A stretch of DNA of 64,000 nt, from the NCBI RefSeq assembly GCF_963676275.1, contig NZ_OY781091.1:3388775-3452774 (forward strand), written 5' to 3'. Origin of the DNA: an uncultured Cohaesibacter sp. Its GTDB lineage: Bacteria > Pseudomonadota > Alphaproteobacteria > Rhizobiales > Cohaesibacteraceae. The notes beneath the pieces are model-generated. The model was not told the DNA's origin, made no database searches, and saw only the letters and a program-made list of their open reading frames with translations. Positions 17,191-26,152 of this stretch are shown in pieces. Numbering within the stretch: the stretch's first letter is position 1; every line of letters begins with the position of its first letter. The translations under genes and the position numbers were made by a program.

Positions 17191-20100
17191 TCAAACCTGA
17201 GGATTGTTCGGGTTATTGGCAGGATTGTTGACCGCACCGCCGCCATTGGCGGGTGCCTGCTCGGCCATATTCCCGCCAGCATCACCATTGGGCTGCAAAT
17301 AACGGGTCCGATATTCTTGCAGGAACCGCTCCATGGTGCTGATACCGGCAATCTCCTGCGCGATAGCCTGAAACTCTTGTCCATTGCGCTGTTCAATGGG
17401 CAATGTGACCACGTCAAAGGCCCCGGAAACCGGCGTATCCGACATCATCTTGGCATATTTCCGCCGCAGGCGATCCAGTCCCAGACGATCATCCGACAGG
17501 GTATAGGCAATACCGGCCCGCAGAATATTGGTCTGCTCTTCCTTGTCCAGAGGATCGGGAACACTCCAGCGGTCACCCATCATTTGCTCGATCTGCTCTG
17601 CCACATCCTGCCAGCGCTTGGAACGCCACAGAATGTCAGCCCGCAATTGCTCCACATCGCTCCCTTGCAGCTGCTTGATCAATTCAAGCGCCAGATCCAC
17701 CTTGTTCAGTTCCGCCAGAGCCTTGGCCTCGACAAGGCGTCTCTGCCGTTCCAGAGACAGGGGCAACTGCGACTGTCTGGTTCTGCGCAACACATCAAGC
17801 GCCATATTGGGTTTGCGGTCGAGAAGATAGATCACGGCCAGATCAGCTGCGATCTGCGAGCGGGCCGCCCCCTTCAGGCGATTATCCACCTGATGCTTGA
17901 GCAATTCCTCGGCCCTGTCCAGCAGATCCACTTCCACAAGCTTGTCGGCAAGCCGACGCACCATTTCATCACCCCGCCGCCCCACTGGCGTCAACTCGCG
18001 GAAATCATAATAGAGCGACAGCGCCTTGATGGCCGAAAGCTCATCAACCTTGCCATCCAGAAACAGCGAAGAAAAGACGCCGTTCATTTCTTCCTGCAAT
18101 ACACGGGTCACATCGGAGGCGGCATTCGAGCTGGTCGCCGCCTTCAGGGTTTCGAATGCATTGCGATATTCGCCCTTGTCCACATAGAGATGGGCAAGGG
18201 TTCGAAGGGCGTTGAGTTCGACCTCGTCGCCACGCCAGATGGTGGTCAGGCCTTCCAGCTCATCAATGGCTTGATCATTGGAAATCTGGTTTTCCTGATT
18301 CTTGAGCTTGATCTCCTGTAACCAGGCATCGGTCGAAATAGGCAGAAAATTGGTATCGCGCGCCGTCTTGAAAGCTTCCAGCGCCTCGGCGGAATTGTTG
18401 CGCGCCACATCGATCTTGCCACGCAGAAGATTGTAACGGGCAACCCCTTCCTGATTCAGATAGGCCGGGTTCACCTCGGCAAGCGATGCCGAAGCGTCAC
18501 CGAACTGTTGATCCAGCAAGGCGATTTCCACCCCGTCGAGCAGCATCATGTTGCGCACCTGCATGCTGTAATCCTGCGCAACGGTAGAAGCCAGATCAAG
18601 CGCATCCTCGGCCTCGCGCCAGCGCCCGGAGCGGGCAGCTGCCAGACCGCGCCAGACAGATGCGTCCGCGTCATTGTCAAATTCGGGATGGTTCAGACGA
18701 CGAAAAGCAGAATCGGGCCGCCCGGCAAACAGTTCCGCGGCGGCAAAAAGGGTCCGGAAACCACGCCCGCGCGCAAATTCAGGCGCAGACGCCTCGATGA
18801 TCTGCAAATGCCCCAAGGATTCCGTGGCATAGCCATTGGCCAGCAGCAGCTTGGCCAGCGCCATTTCGCTCTGGATCGCCATGATATCATCAAACTGAGA
18901 TACCTTCGCTTCCAGAGCCTGACGTTCCCGCGTAAAAATCGCCGGAGTGGAGGCTATCAGCTCATCCAGATTGAGATAGGTTTCGCGCACCTGGCCATTG
19001 CTCGTGGAAAGACCACTCAGATCCACTTTTGCCGATCCCGAATTGGAGAGGATCAGCCCCTTGCTCGAACTGATATAGACAAAACCACCGTCGCGAGCGA
19101 CTTGCAGATCATCCACCTTTTCGGTCACGGCGATGCCATGGGCCGATATGAGGGTGGAGAAATCAACCAGTTCCTGCGATTTCACAAAACCGCGCGCCGG
19201 CCCCAGACCGGTCACCACATGAAGATTCTCGCCCGTTCCGGGATCGCGCAGCTTGAGAATGCTGCCAACCCCTTCGAACTTGACCCGCATGGCGTCTCGA
19301 CCACCGCTGATCTTGGTGCGTGCCATATGAAGCGGCTTGGTGGGCTCGACAACCATGTCGCCAATGGTCAGCAACCAGCCATAACCCTCAGGGGAGAATG
19401 TCACCAGACGGGAATTCTTGAGCGGTATGCGCAAAACAGCCGTCCGCCCCGAACGCCACACCTCCAGGTCGTCTGCAATCGAAGCCAATTGCGTCCGGGC
19501 AGCAGAAACGTCAAGCCCCAGTGCAGTGTCAAACACCGCCCAGATAACACCGCTCTTTTTGAAAACAGCTGATGGTGTAGGGTCTCTGAAAGGGAAATAC
19601 AGCCGAACCGAGCGGCCGAAAGCCTTGGCCTCGACAGGCAACATCTGCGCTGTCAAATCCGGCACCACCCCGGTCATGCGTTCCGCATTGGGGGCAGCGG
19701 TGGTCTCGTCACCAACAGACGGGGCATTTTGCAGATCCGGCGCTGTCTCTGTCTGCTCCATTGGCAGCTCCTGCTGCCGCGTTGTCTCCATCGCAGCAAG
19801 CTCAGGTGCAGGCACCGGCACCGTTGGCGCAGAAGCTTCGGCCACCGCAGGCTGACTGGTGGCAACCGCCGTTCCATTCTGTGTTGACGGAGCATTGCCA
19901 GCCTGTTCAGAAGCCGCTGTCGGAGGAATGGCCAGATATCGATTGTCGGCACCATTGCTCAACGCCGCATTTTGCAAGTTGGGGTCAGCCCCATCGGCTC
20001 CGACAGCGGGCGCATTGGGATCAATCGGCTCCGTCACCTGAGAATTGGCAAAGAGCGCATTGCTCTGGTCTTCGCCGTTGGGGCCGGGCCCCAGAATGAT

Positions 20101-21192
20101 GTCGCTCACGCCGGCATTGGCATCACTTGCCCACTCGCTGGCACTGCCGATACGGTTGTTGCCAGCCAATCCGTCATTGCCGGAAGTCTCCTCCCCTCCA
20201 ACGCCATTTGCCACCAAAACACCGGTATCACCGGCTGTTGAAACCGCGCGGGTAATGCTCTCTTCAGCACCCTTGGTCTGAAACAGCTGCTTGTCACCGG
20301 TGATGTCGACCACATAGGAGTCATCTTCCCGGAAGGCGCGCACATCCGAGGTCGGCGCGACAAGAATCTTGAACTGGGTGCCAACCCCTTCATAGGAGAC
20401 AGAAATATCGCTGATAAGCGGGGGCAATTCGGCGCGCAGCTTGGAAAGATCCACATCCGTTTTGTGATTGAACAGAACCCGCACCTCCTGCCCCTGCCGC
20501 TCGAAGGTGGAGTCAAAAGGAATATTCCAGATAAAGGCAACGCGCGTGAATGTGGGGTGATCCCCGATTCTGAGATCAAGCTTTGGCCGCACCCGAGAGC
20601 CCTGATTTGCCTGTTCGAGAGATTTTGCCAACCGCAGGGCCTCTTCGGCGCGCTTGGCCAGCTCGCGCACCACCTCTGGCGGCAATGGTGGCGGCAGCCC
20701 CTGCCAACTGGTCGGCAATATGTCGATATAGAGCCGCTCGCCAGCTTCCATCGTATTGATGCGCACATCGGATTTGAGCGCGATGCGAATGCCCTTGCCA
20801 TCCGGGTCAAGCCGCGCAACGGTCACATAATCAGGCAGAATGGAAGGCAGGGTCGTAACAGGGGTCGAATTGACCGCTTCATCAAAGCGGATGACAAAAA
20901 TGCTGTTTTCCTGTTTGATCGAATAGCCAGGCAGCAGATTCCTGCCGACAAAGTTGAGGATGATCCGGGCAAAACCCTCTTCCTTGGTCGTGACAATCTC
21001 CAGCTCGCCGTTGGGTGAACCGCTGCTACCATCACCCTGTTGGGCAATCGACGCCGAACCCGTAGCGAAAAGCAACAACAGCAACAAGCCCAGCAGGGAT
21101 GCAGCCTTGCGGACAGACGCGAAGCCCTCGGCCATGACCGAGTGGCAAATCCGCCTCCATTCCAACGCAAACTGCCGAGCCATGTCCGCCAT
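17191..21192 (-). CDS. Large exported TPR protein with AMIN-like beta region, flagellar operon
   Basis: A protein of about 1333 residues that I do not recognise by name. It opens with a signal or anchor helix (LLGLLLLLLFATGSASIAQ, about residues 34-52). A beta-rich region with AMIN-like strands follows (about 65-320, for example ARIILNFVG and FTRVAFIWNIPFDST), then an Ala/Pro/Thr/Asn-rich linker (about 320-500), more beta strands (VRLYFPFRDPTPS, LRIPLKNSRLVTFSP), and a long all-helical half with TPR-like pairs (SLGHLQIIEASAPEFARG, AAARSGRWREAEDALDLAS, ALRTLAHLYVDKGEYRNAFE). The end is Asn/Pro/Gly-rich. I start at 21192 because GGAGAG lies 5 nt upstream. It is last in fliL-fliM-DUF6468-motE, which suggests a periplasmic motor or stator scaffold; this is inference. 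Confidence 0.75.
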   Translation of the reverse strand: MADMARQFALEWRRICHSVMAEGFASVRKAASLLGLLLLLLFATGSASIAQQGDGSSGSPNGELEIVTTKEEGFARIILNFVGRNLLPGYSIKQENSIFVIRFDEAVNSTPVTTLPSILPDYVTVARLDPDGKGIRIALKSDVRINTMEAGERLYIDILPTSWQGLPPPLPPEVVRELAKRAEEALRLAKSLEQANQGSRVRPKLDLRIGDHPTFTRVAFIWNIPFDSTFERQGQEVRVLFNHKTDVDLSKLRAELPPLISDISVSYEGVGTQFKILVAPTSDVRAFREDDSYVVDITGDKQLFQTKGAEESITRAVSTAGDTGVLVANGVGGEETSGNDGLAGNNRIGSASEWASDANAGVSDIILGPGPNGEDQSNALFANSQVTEPIDPNAPAVGADGADPNLQNAALSNGADNRYLAIPPTAASEQAGNAPSTQNGTAVATSQPAVAEASAPTVPVPAPELAAMETTRQQELPMEQTETAPDLQNAPSVGDETTAAPNAERMTGVVPDLTAQMLPVEAKAFGRSVRLYFPFRDPTPSAVFKKSGVIWAVFDTALGLDVSAARTQLASIADDLEVWRSGRTAVLRIPLKNSRLVTFSPEGYGWLLTIGDMVVEPTKPLHMARTKISGGRDAMRVKFEGVGSILKLRDPGTGENLHVVTGLGPARGFVKSQELVDFSTLISAHGIAVTEKVDDLQVARDGGFVYISSSKGLILSNSGSAKVDLSGLSTSNGQVRETYLNLDELIASTPAIFTRERQALEAKVSQFDDIMAIQSEMALAKLLLANGYATESLGHLQIIEASAPEFARGRGFRTLFAAAELFAGRPDSAFRRLNHPEFDNDADASVWRGLAAARSGRWREAEDALDLASTVAQDYSMQVRNMMLLDGVEIALLDQQFGDASASLAEVNPAYLNQEGVARYNLLRGKIDVARNNSAEALEAFKTARDTNFLPISTDAWLQEIKLKNQENQISNDQAIDELEGLTTIWRGDEVELNALRTLAHLYVDKGEYRNAFETLKAATSSNAASDVTRVLQEEMNGVFSSLFLDGKVDELSAIKALSLYYDFRELTPVGRRGDEMVRRLADKLVEVDLLDRAEELLKHQVDNRLKGAARSQIAADLAVIYLLDRKPNMALDVLRRTRQSQLPLSLERQRRLVEAKALAELNKVDLALELIKQLQGSDVEQLRADILWRSKRWQDVAEQIEQMMGDRWSVPDPLDKEEQTNILRAGIAYTLSDDRLGLDRLRRKYAKMMSDTPVSGAFDVVTLPIEQRNGQEFQAIAQEIAGISTMERFLQEYRTRYLQPNGDAGGNMAEQAPANGGGAVNNPANNPNNPQV

Positions 21193-21334
21193 AAAAGCTC
21201 TCCGGATCCCCATGTCACTTGTTCATTCTGCAGGAATACACCTCCAGAAGCCTCTGCATGAAGATCAAACTAGATGAAAATGCTTTCCCGCTAATTACCA
21301 AAGCCATTAAAGACAAAGCATATCTGACCAAATA

Positions 21335-22066
21335 CTAGTTGCCGATCTGGGGCAACTGATCCATCGACATGGACTGAACCTTCTGATCAAGAGAATTGCT
21401 GTTGGCAATCGCCGAGCTGAGCGCACTGGCTGATTCTGCCTTCATCTGGCCGATGATGGCTGCAAGTTTGCGAGACTTCATCGACTTGGCAATATCGAGC
21501 AGGATCTCCTGATCCATGACCTCGAAAATCTCGGCTGCCTGCTTGGATTTCATCGAAGAATACATGGCCACGAGGCGATTGATGTCAGCCTGTTGCTCTT
21601 CATCCCGTTTTTTGGTTGCCAGTTCAATGCTCTGCTCCAGCGACTTGAGTTCGTCGACACGCTGCTGCAGACGCTTTTCAGCCGCCTTGAGCAGGGCTTC
21701 GCGCATTTCAAGGCTCTTGGCTCGCTCGTCAAGCTCCTGACGGCGATTGGCAAGACGCTCAAGAATGGCCAGCTCGGAGCGCGAACTCTGGCTTGGATCC
21801 ACCTTCATGCCATCAACCAGCGAAGGCGGCTCATTGTCGGGAACCGGCGGCGCTGCGGGCGCATCAGCCGGATTCTGGGCATCCAACTGACCGGCGCCAT
21901 CAGCGGCTGCGGCACCATCGGCGGCAGGGGCTGCGGCTTCCTGAGCCAGAGCCGGAGAGGTGGAGACAGCGGAAAGATCGCTATAGACCACCAGATGTGC
22001 CACCTTGATAACCAGCAACCCAACGATCGCAATCAGGACAGTTGGCAGCAAACGCATTTGGGTCAT
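21335..22066 (-). CDS. motE: MotE-like flagellar motor protein
   Basis: A 243-residue protein: an N-terminal membrane or signal helix (LLPTVLIAIVGLLVIKVAHL), a low-complexity Ala/Pro/Asp linker (about 40-85), a long coiled coil (LAILERLANRRQELDERAKS onwards), and a C-terminal MgtE-N-like helical repeat (VAMYSSMKSKQAAEIFEVMD, ILLDIAKSMKSRKLAAIIGQ). This is the layout of MotE, which in Sinorhizobium stabilises the periplasmic motor protein MotC. FliG-like MgtE_N repeats are common in this family. It overlaps the DUF6468 gene by 4 nt (ATGA) and precedes the TPR gene. No motC is visible here, so its partner may be the TPR protein. Confidence 0.75.
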   Translation of the reverse strand: MTQMRLLPTVLIAIVGLLVIKVAHLVVYSDLSAVSTSPALAQEAAAPAADGAAAADGAGQLDAQNPADAPAAPPVPDNEPPSLVDGMKVDPSQSSRSELAILERLANRRQELDERAKSLEMREALLKAAEKRLQQRVDELKSLEQSIELATKKRDEEQQADINRLVAMYSSMKSKQAAEIFEVMDQEILLDIAKSMKSRKLAAIIGQMKAESASALSSAIANSNSLDQKVQSMSMDQLPQIGN

Positions 22067-22626
22067 GCCGCAACACCTCGCTTCTGCCGAATAGCCATCA
22101 GCCGCTCGGACGTCGCAGCGGCAACATCTTTCAGGCTGCGCGGGCTCTCGACAGCCTCAACCAGAGGCGCGCCACTTTCCCTCTCCAGGGATTCATAATG
22201 ATCACGAGCGGAAACGCCCCGGTAACCGGGCTTGACCCGCTCATATTCGACTTCACGTTCCATGACAGTGCGCGCCGCCAATTGTGGCTGCTCGGCTGCA
22301 CCGCCTCTGACCGCATCAGAAATCTTGACGAGCCGACCGACGACGCCTTCCCCTTGCGAGACATAATATTGCAGCTCCGAAGCCAGACGCTCGGCTTCCA
22401 TCAGGCGATGAGAAAGGTTTTTGTCGCAGTCACCGGCCGTTGCCTTCAGCCCGAGAATGGCGCGCTCGGCGATCTCGGTTGCGGTGATCAATTCCGCGAT
22501 CGTGGCCCGCAGCGCTTCCTCGTCATTGCGCAGGCGCTTGAGGCGGCGGTTGAGCGTCATGCAATAGCCGATCGTCAGAATGAGCAAAAAGGCGACAAGC
22601 AATTCAATCATCATTCCAGCAGACAT
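22063..22626 (-). CDS. DUF6468-type flagellar operon protein
   Basis: A 187-residue single-pass membrane protein: an N-terminal helix (MIELLVAFLLILTIGYCMTL), then a coiled coil (LNRRLKRLRNDEEALRATIA, ELITATEIAERAILGLKATA) and a polar C-terminal half. It matches what I recall of the uncharacterised family found next to fliM and motE in alphaproteobacteria (DUF6468). It is sandwiched between fliM and motE with a 4-nt overlap to motE, so a role at the switch or stator is likely. The biochemical function is unknown. Confidence 0.65.
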   Translation of the reverse strand: MSAGMMIELLVAFLLILTIGYCMTLNRRLKRLRNDEEALRATIAELITATEIAERAILGLKATAGDCDKNLSHRLMEAERLASELQYYVSQGEGVVGRLVKISDAVRGGAAEQPQLAARTVMEREVEYERVKPGYRGVSARDHYESLERESGAPLVEAVESPRSLKDVAAATSERLMAIRQKRGVAA

Positions 22627-23793
22627 CTACTCACCCTTTCCAGATCCGCCCTGAGCGGCTTTTTCAAACGCCGACAGCGTCATTTTCGGTTTCGCCAGTT
22701 TCTTCGTTACCTGTACGGAAATATTGCCGCCATGCTGCCCCATGACCCCCTTGGTCAGCTTGACCTCGCCGCATTTCAGCTGCACGGGATCATCGGGGCC
22801 GGTTTCCAGCATCAGTGTCTGCCCGACATCCAGTTTCATGATCTCGTTAAGAGACATTTTCTTCTCGAACAGAAGGGCATCCACCTGAATTTCCGAATTA
22901 TAAACTTCCGTTGCCAGATGCCCTTCCCAGATGGGATCACGACCGAACTTTTCACCCATGAACATCTGCAACAGCAGGTCACGAATCGGCTCAATGGTAG
23001 CATAGGGCAGCAACATTTCGATCTTGCCGCCACGATCCTCCATATCAATTCGCAATTCAACCAAGATCGCAGCGTTGGCAGGGCGGGAAATGGCCGCAAA
23101 GCGTGGATTTGTCTCCAGCCGCTCCAGCGTAAACCGCACCGGCGACAGGGGCGCAAAGGCCGCCTCGGCATCTTCCAGAACGATATCGATCATCTGGCGC
23201 ACAAGGTTCAGCTCGATCGTCGTATAGGGACGTCCTTCAACACGGATCGCAGAGGTGCCTCGTCCTCCACCCAGCAGCACGTCAATGATGGAGTAGATCA
23301 GACTGGAATCAACCGTGATGAGACCCAGATTGTCCCACTCCTCAGCCTTGAACACGGTCAGAATGGCCGGCAGCGGGATGGAGTTGAGATAATCGCCGAA
23401 CCGGATCGAGGTAATCGAGTCCAGCGACACTTCAACGTTGTCGGAGGTAAAGTTGCGCAAGCTGGTTGTCGTCATGCGGACCAGACGGTCAAACACGATT
23501 TCCAGCATCGGCAGACGTTCATAGGAAACGATGGCGGAATCGATCAGCGCACGCACACCGCTGCGCTCACCCGCGAAGCCGTCATCCAGACTGAAGCCGA
23601 GCAGGTTGTCGATCTCTTCCTGATTGAGCACGCGATCCGCGCCGCGGGAGGAGCTTTCATCCCCATCCATCGGCTCGTCGATCATCGCAGCCCATTGCGC
23701 AGCCATTTCATCGGCATTGCCAGCGCCCTGCTCTTCAAGAGCGGCGCCCCAATCGGCCATAAGGTCTACGCTGTCATCATCATCGTCAGCCAT
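22627..23793 (-). CDS. fliM: Flagellar motor switch protein FliM
   Basis: A 388-residue FliM. The CheY-binding motif LNQEEIDNLLGF is at residues 56-67, preceded by an unusual acidic extension of about 55 residues (MADDDDDSVDLM start). The middle CheC-like domain has RLVRMTTTSLRNFTS and LLGGGRGTS; the C-terminal SpoA domain runs through KLDVGQTLMLETGPDDPVQL. FliM forms the C ring with FliG and FliN and reverses or slows the motor when it binds CheY-P. The acidic N-terminus moves the CheY motif away from the protein end, where it normally lies. It is the second gene after fliL. Confidence 0.95.
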   Translation of the reverse strand: MADDDDDSVDLMADWGAALEEQGAGNADEMAAQWAAMIDEPMDGDESSSRGADRVLNQEEIDNLLGFSLDDGFAGERSGVRALIDSAIVSYERLPMLEIVFDRLVRMTTTSLRNFTSDNVEVSLDSITSIRFGDYLNSIPLPAILTVFKAEEWDNLGLITVDSSLIYSIIDVLLGGGRGTSAIRVEGRPYTTIELNLVRQMIDIVLEDAEAAFAPLSPVRFTLERLETNPRFAAISRPANAAILVELRIDMEDRGGKIEMLLPYATIEPIRDLLLQMFMGEKFGRDPIWEGHLATEVYNSEIQVDALLFEKKMSLNEIMKLDVGQTLMLETGPDDPVQLKCGEVKLTKGVMGQHGGNISVQVTKKLAKPKMTLSAFEKAAQGGSGKGE

Positions 23794-23801
23794 CTGAAGC
23801 C

Positions 23802-24299
23802 CTACTGAATCAGAATTTCCTTGAACAGAATATCATTCACCTTGACAGGATAAATAGCGTCATTGATCCGCTTCAACAATTCGCGCTTGAGGCGGAACAG
23901 TCCCGCAGAACCTTCCAGATCGCTGGTCCTCAGCTCGCGCAGATAAACCTGAAAGGCATCCAGCACGCGCGGCATGAAGGGTTCGATCTTTTGTGCCTGT
24001 TCCTGACTGAGCAACTCCAGAGAGACTTTCAGACGCAGATATTGAGCCCTGCGATTCTGAGAGTTCAGATTAACCGTCATCTCTGGCAGATCATAGAAAT
24101 AGGCTTTGCTTTCCGGCTCGGCATTCGGATCATTCTCGGGCTCGATCACTTCATCAGAAGAAGATGAGAACAAGAAAAAATATGCAGCACCACCGCCACC
24201 AAGCAGCAGCACAAGCGCGAGGGCTATGATGATGATCAGCTTTTTCTTGCCGCCACCAGCACCACCTTCTTCTTCATCATTTTCAACTTCTTCCGACAT
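23802..24299 (-). CDS. fliL: Flagellar basal body-associated protein FliL
   Basis: A 165-residue FliL: a short acidic cytoplasmic N-terminus (MSEEVENDEEEGG), one membrane helix (KLIIIIALALVLLLGGGGAAYFF), then a periplasmic domain with FYDLPEMTVNLNS, LRLKVSLELLS, RVLDAFQVYLRELRTSDLEG and VNDILFKEILIQ. FliL rings surround stators and raise torque. I use the ATG at 24299; an upstream in-frame ATG (24326) and TTG (24329) would add nine or ten residues without a clearer ribosome site. It heads the minus-strand operon. The 24300-24590 spacer holds promoters only. Confidence 0.93.
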   Translation of the reverse strand: MSEEVENDEEEGGAGGGKKKLIIIIALALVLLLGGGGAAYFFLFSSSSDEVIEPENDPNAEPESKAYFYDLPEMTVNLNSQNRRAQYLRLKVSLELLSQEQAQKIEPFMPRVLDAFQVYLRELRTSDLEGSAGLFRLKRELLKRINDAIYPVKVNDILFKEILIQ

Positions 24300-24503
24300 T
24301 CCAGTTCCAACCAGAAAACGATTCATCAATCATGGTTAATGACTATTAACAAATAACGCAGAAAAGGTTAACAAAACCTTTCCAAACTTCAACCACAACG
24401 ATATCGGCATTTTTTTCCCACTAGGCAATTCTACACCCTGAATTCTTTGCCATTTTTCAAATCGTACCACGCTAACTATCTGAAATATATAGTTTTCGCA
24501 ATT

Positions 24504-24519
24504 TGGCACGCATCATGCT
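24504..24519 (+). promoter_or_regulatory. Sigma-54 type -24/-12 promoter of flgF operon
   Basis: TGGCACG-CATC-ATGCT has the invariant GG and GC with the right 10-nt spacing and differs from TGGCACG-N4-TTGCW by one base. It lies 72 bp before the flgF start codon on the same strand. Confidence 0.7.
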
Positions 24520-24590
24520 TAACAAAGATTGAACGCATCACGCTGGGGAGCAGAGATGCGCATCATTTGGGAGCAAAGTGGTTAACGCTT

Positions 24591-25331
24591 ATGGAGAACC
24601 TACAGCTTATAGGTCTGACGCGGCAGATGGTTATGCGGCGTAAAATGGATGTCATCGCCAACAACCTGGCGAACATCAACACGGCAGGTTACAAGTCTGA
24701 CAACCTGCTATTCAAAGAGTATGTAATGCCAGTTGCCGAGATGAACGACTTCCGTTCATCCGACAAGAAACTGTCTTATGTTCAGGATGACGTCATTGTC
24801 TTGCAGTTCGAGCCCGGCTCGATTGTTGCAACCGGCAATCCGGCCAATGCCGCCATCAACGACAATTCCTCTTTCTTCGTCGTTCAGACCCCACAGGGTG
24901 AACGCTATACAAGAAACGGCGAATTCGAGATCAACAGCCAGGGCCAGCTGGTAACCACCGATGGTTATCAGGTCATGGGCAACGGCGGTCCGATCAACGT
25001 CACGCAAGAGGATGCCAATTTACACATCGCACGCGATGGCCTGATCACTTCCGATCAGGGCGAATTGGGGCAATTGCAGGTCGTCACCTTCGACAATCTG
25101 CAGACTCTCAAAAAAGAGGGCACCTCTCTCTTTATCGGCGAAAATCCGGTTCCTGTTGAAACGACAAAAATCATGGGCGGCCACGTTGAACAATCCAACG
25201 TCAACGGCGTCATCGAAATCTCGCGCATGATCGAAGTGAACCGCTCCTATGGCTCTCTGGCCAGAGCGCTCAAGGATACCGACGATCTGCGCGAAACCGC
25301 AATCGACAAACTCGGCAGACTGAATGCCTAA
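24591..25331 (+). CDS. flgF: Flagellar rod protein FlgF
   Basis: A 246-residue FlgF, proximal rod component. Visible are MENLQLIGLTRQMVMRRKMD and NNLANINTAGYK at the N-terminus, the FlgF/FlgG-type FFVVQTPQGERYTRNGEFEI, and the C-terminal GVIEISRMIEVNRSYGSLA. I use the ATG at 24591 because it gives the family N-terminus; the open frame starts 48 codons upstream, across the promoter. It opens the flgF-flgG-flgA-flgH operon behind a sigma-54 type promoter. Confidence 0.94.
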   Translation: MENLQLIGLTRQMVMRRKMDVIANNLANINTAGYKSDNLLFKEYVMPVAEMNDFRSSDKKLSYVQDDVIVLQFEPGSIVATGNPANAAINDNSSFFVVQTPQGERYTRNGEFEINSQGQLVTTDGYQVMGNGGPINVTQEDANLHIARDGLITSDQGELGQLQVVTFDNLQTLKKEGTSLFIGENPVPVETTKIMGGHVEQSNVNGVIEISRMIEVNRSYGSLARALKDTDDLRETAIDKLGRLNA

Positions 25332-25356
25332 CGCTGAATAGAAAAGGATCTCAAAA

Positions 25357-26142
25357 ATGAGAGCACTCCACATCGCAGCCTCCGGCATGATGGCACAGGA
25401 ACGCAATGTCGAAGTCACGTCGAACAACATCGCCAACATGCGCACGACGGGCTACAAGAAGCAACGCGCCCAGTTTCAGGATCTGCTTTATCAGGACCTG
25501 CGCCGCTCGGGCGCCAACTCGTCAGCACAGGGCACCCAGATTCCCGTCGGCGTACAGATCGGTTCCGGCGTGCGGCTGGCAGCCACCTCGCGCATCATGT
25601 CGCAAGGAGATCTGGAAAGCACGGACAAGGAACTGGATGTCGCCATTCGCGGCGAGGGATATTTTCAAGTCACCCTGCCCGATGGCCGCACCGCCTATAC
25701 CAGAGACGGCTCCTTTGAAATGGATAGCGAAGGCCGCCTCGTCACAGCAGACGGCTATGAAGTGATCCCGGGGATCACCTTCCCGGATGACACCAGCGAC
25801 ATCACCATCAGCACCGATGGCGAAGTGCAGGTCACCCTTGGCGATGACACCACGACCACGACGCTGGGACAGTTCACCCTGGCACGCTTCATCAACAAGG
25901 CCGGCCTTGAGCCCATGGGCGACAACCTGTTCCTTGAAACCGGTTCAAGTGGCGCCCCTCAGGTGGCCGTTCCCAACGACAACGGATATGGCAACCTGCT
26001 TCAGGGTTATCTGGAAAGCGCCAACGTCAATTCGGTAACGGAGATTTCCGATCTGATCGCGGCCCAGCGCGCCTATGAAATGAACTCCCGCGTCATTCAG
26101 GCCGCCGACGACATGTTGTCTGCAACTTCACAGCTGAGCTAG
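25357..26142 (+). CDS. flgG: Flagellar distal rod protein FlgG
   Basis: A 261-residue FlgG with MRALHIAASGMMAQERNVEV and NNIANMRTTGYKKQRAQFQD at the N-terminus, GEGYFQVTLPDGRTAYTRDG in the middle, and NVNSVTEISDLIAAQRAYEM at the C-terminus. FlgG makes the distal rod that crosses the periplasm and is bushed by the P and L rings. AAGGAT lies 8 nt before the ATG. It lies 25 bp after flgF and 10 bp before flgA. Confidence 0.97.
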   Translation: MRALHIAASGMMAQERNVEVTSNNIANMRTTGYKKQRAQFQDLLYQDLRRSGANSSAQGTQIPVGVQIGSGVRLAATSRIMSQGDLESTDKELDVAIRGEGYFQVTLPDGRTAYTRDGSFEMDSEGRLVTADGYEVIPGITFPDDTSDITISTDGEVQVTLGDDTTTTTLGQFTLARFINKAGLEPMGDNLFLETGSSGAPQVAVPNDNGYGNLLQGYLESANVNSVTEISDLIAAQRAYEMNSRVIQAADDMLSATSQLS

Positions 26143-26152
26143 GTCAGGTAAA

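Noticed and set aside
22042-23808. 588-codon open frame on the plus strand across fliM
   Set aside because: It is antisense to fliM and the DUF6468 gene and rich in His, Gln and Arg, with no family resemblance.
24336-24350. TTAA-N6-TTAAC upstream of fliL as a CtrA box
   Set aside because: The spacing is 6 instead of 7, which puts the half-sites out of phase. I do not list it as a site, although the region is a likely fliL promoter.
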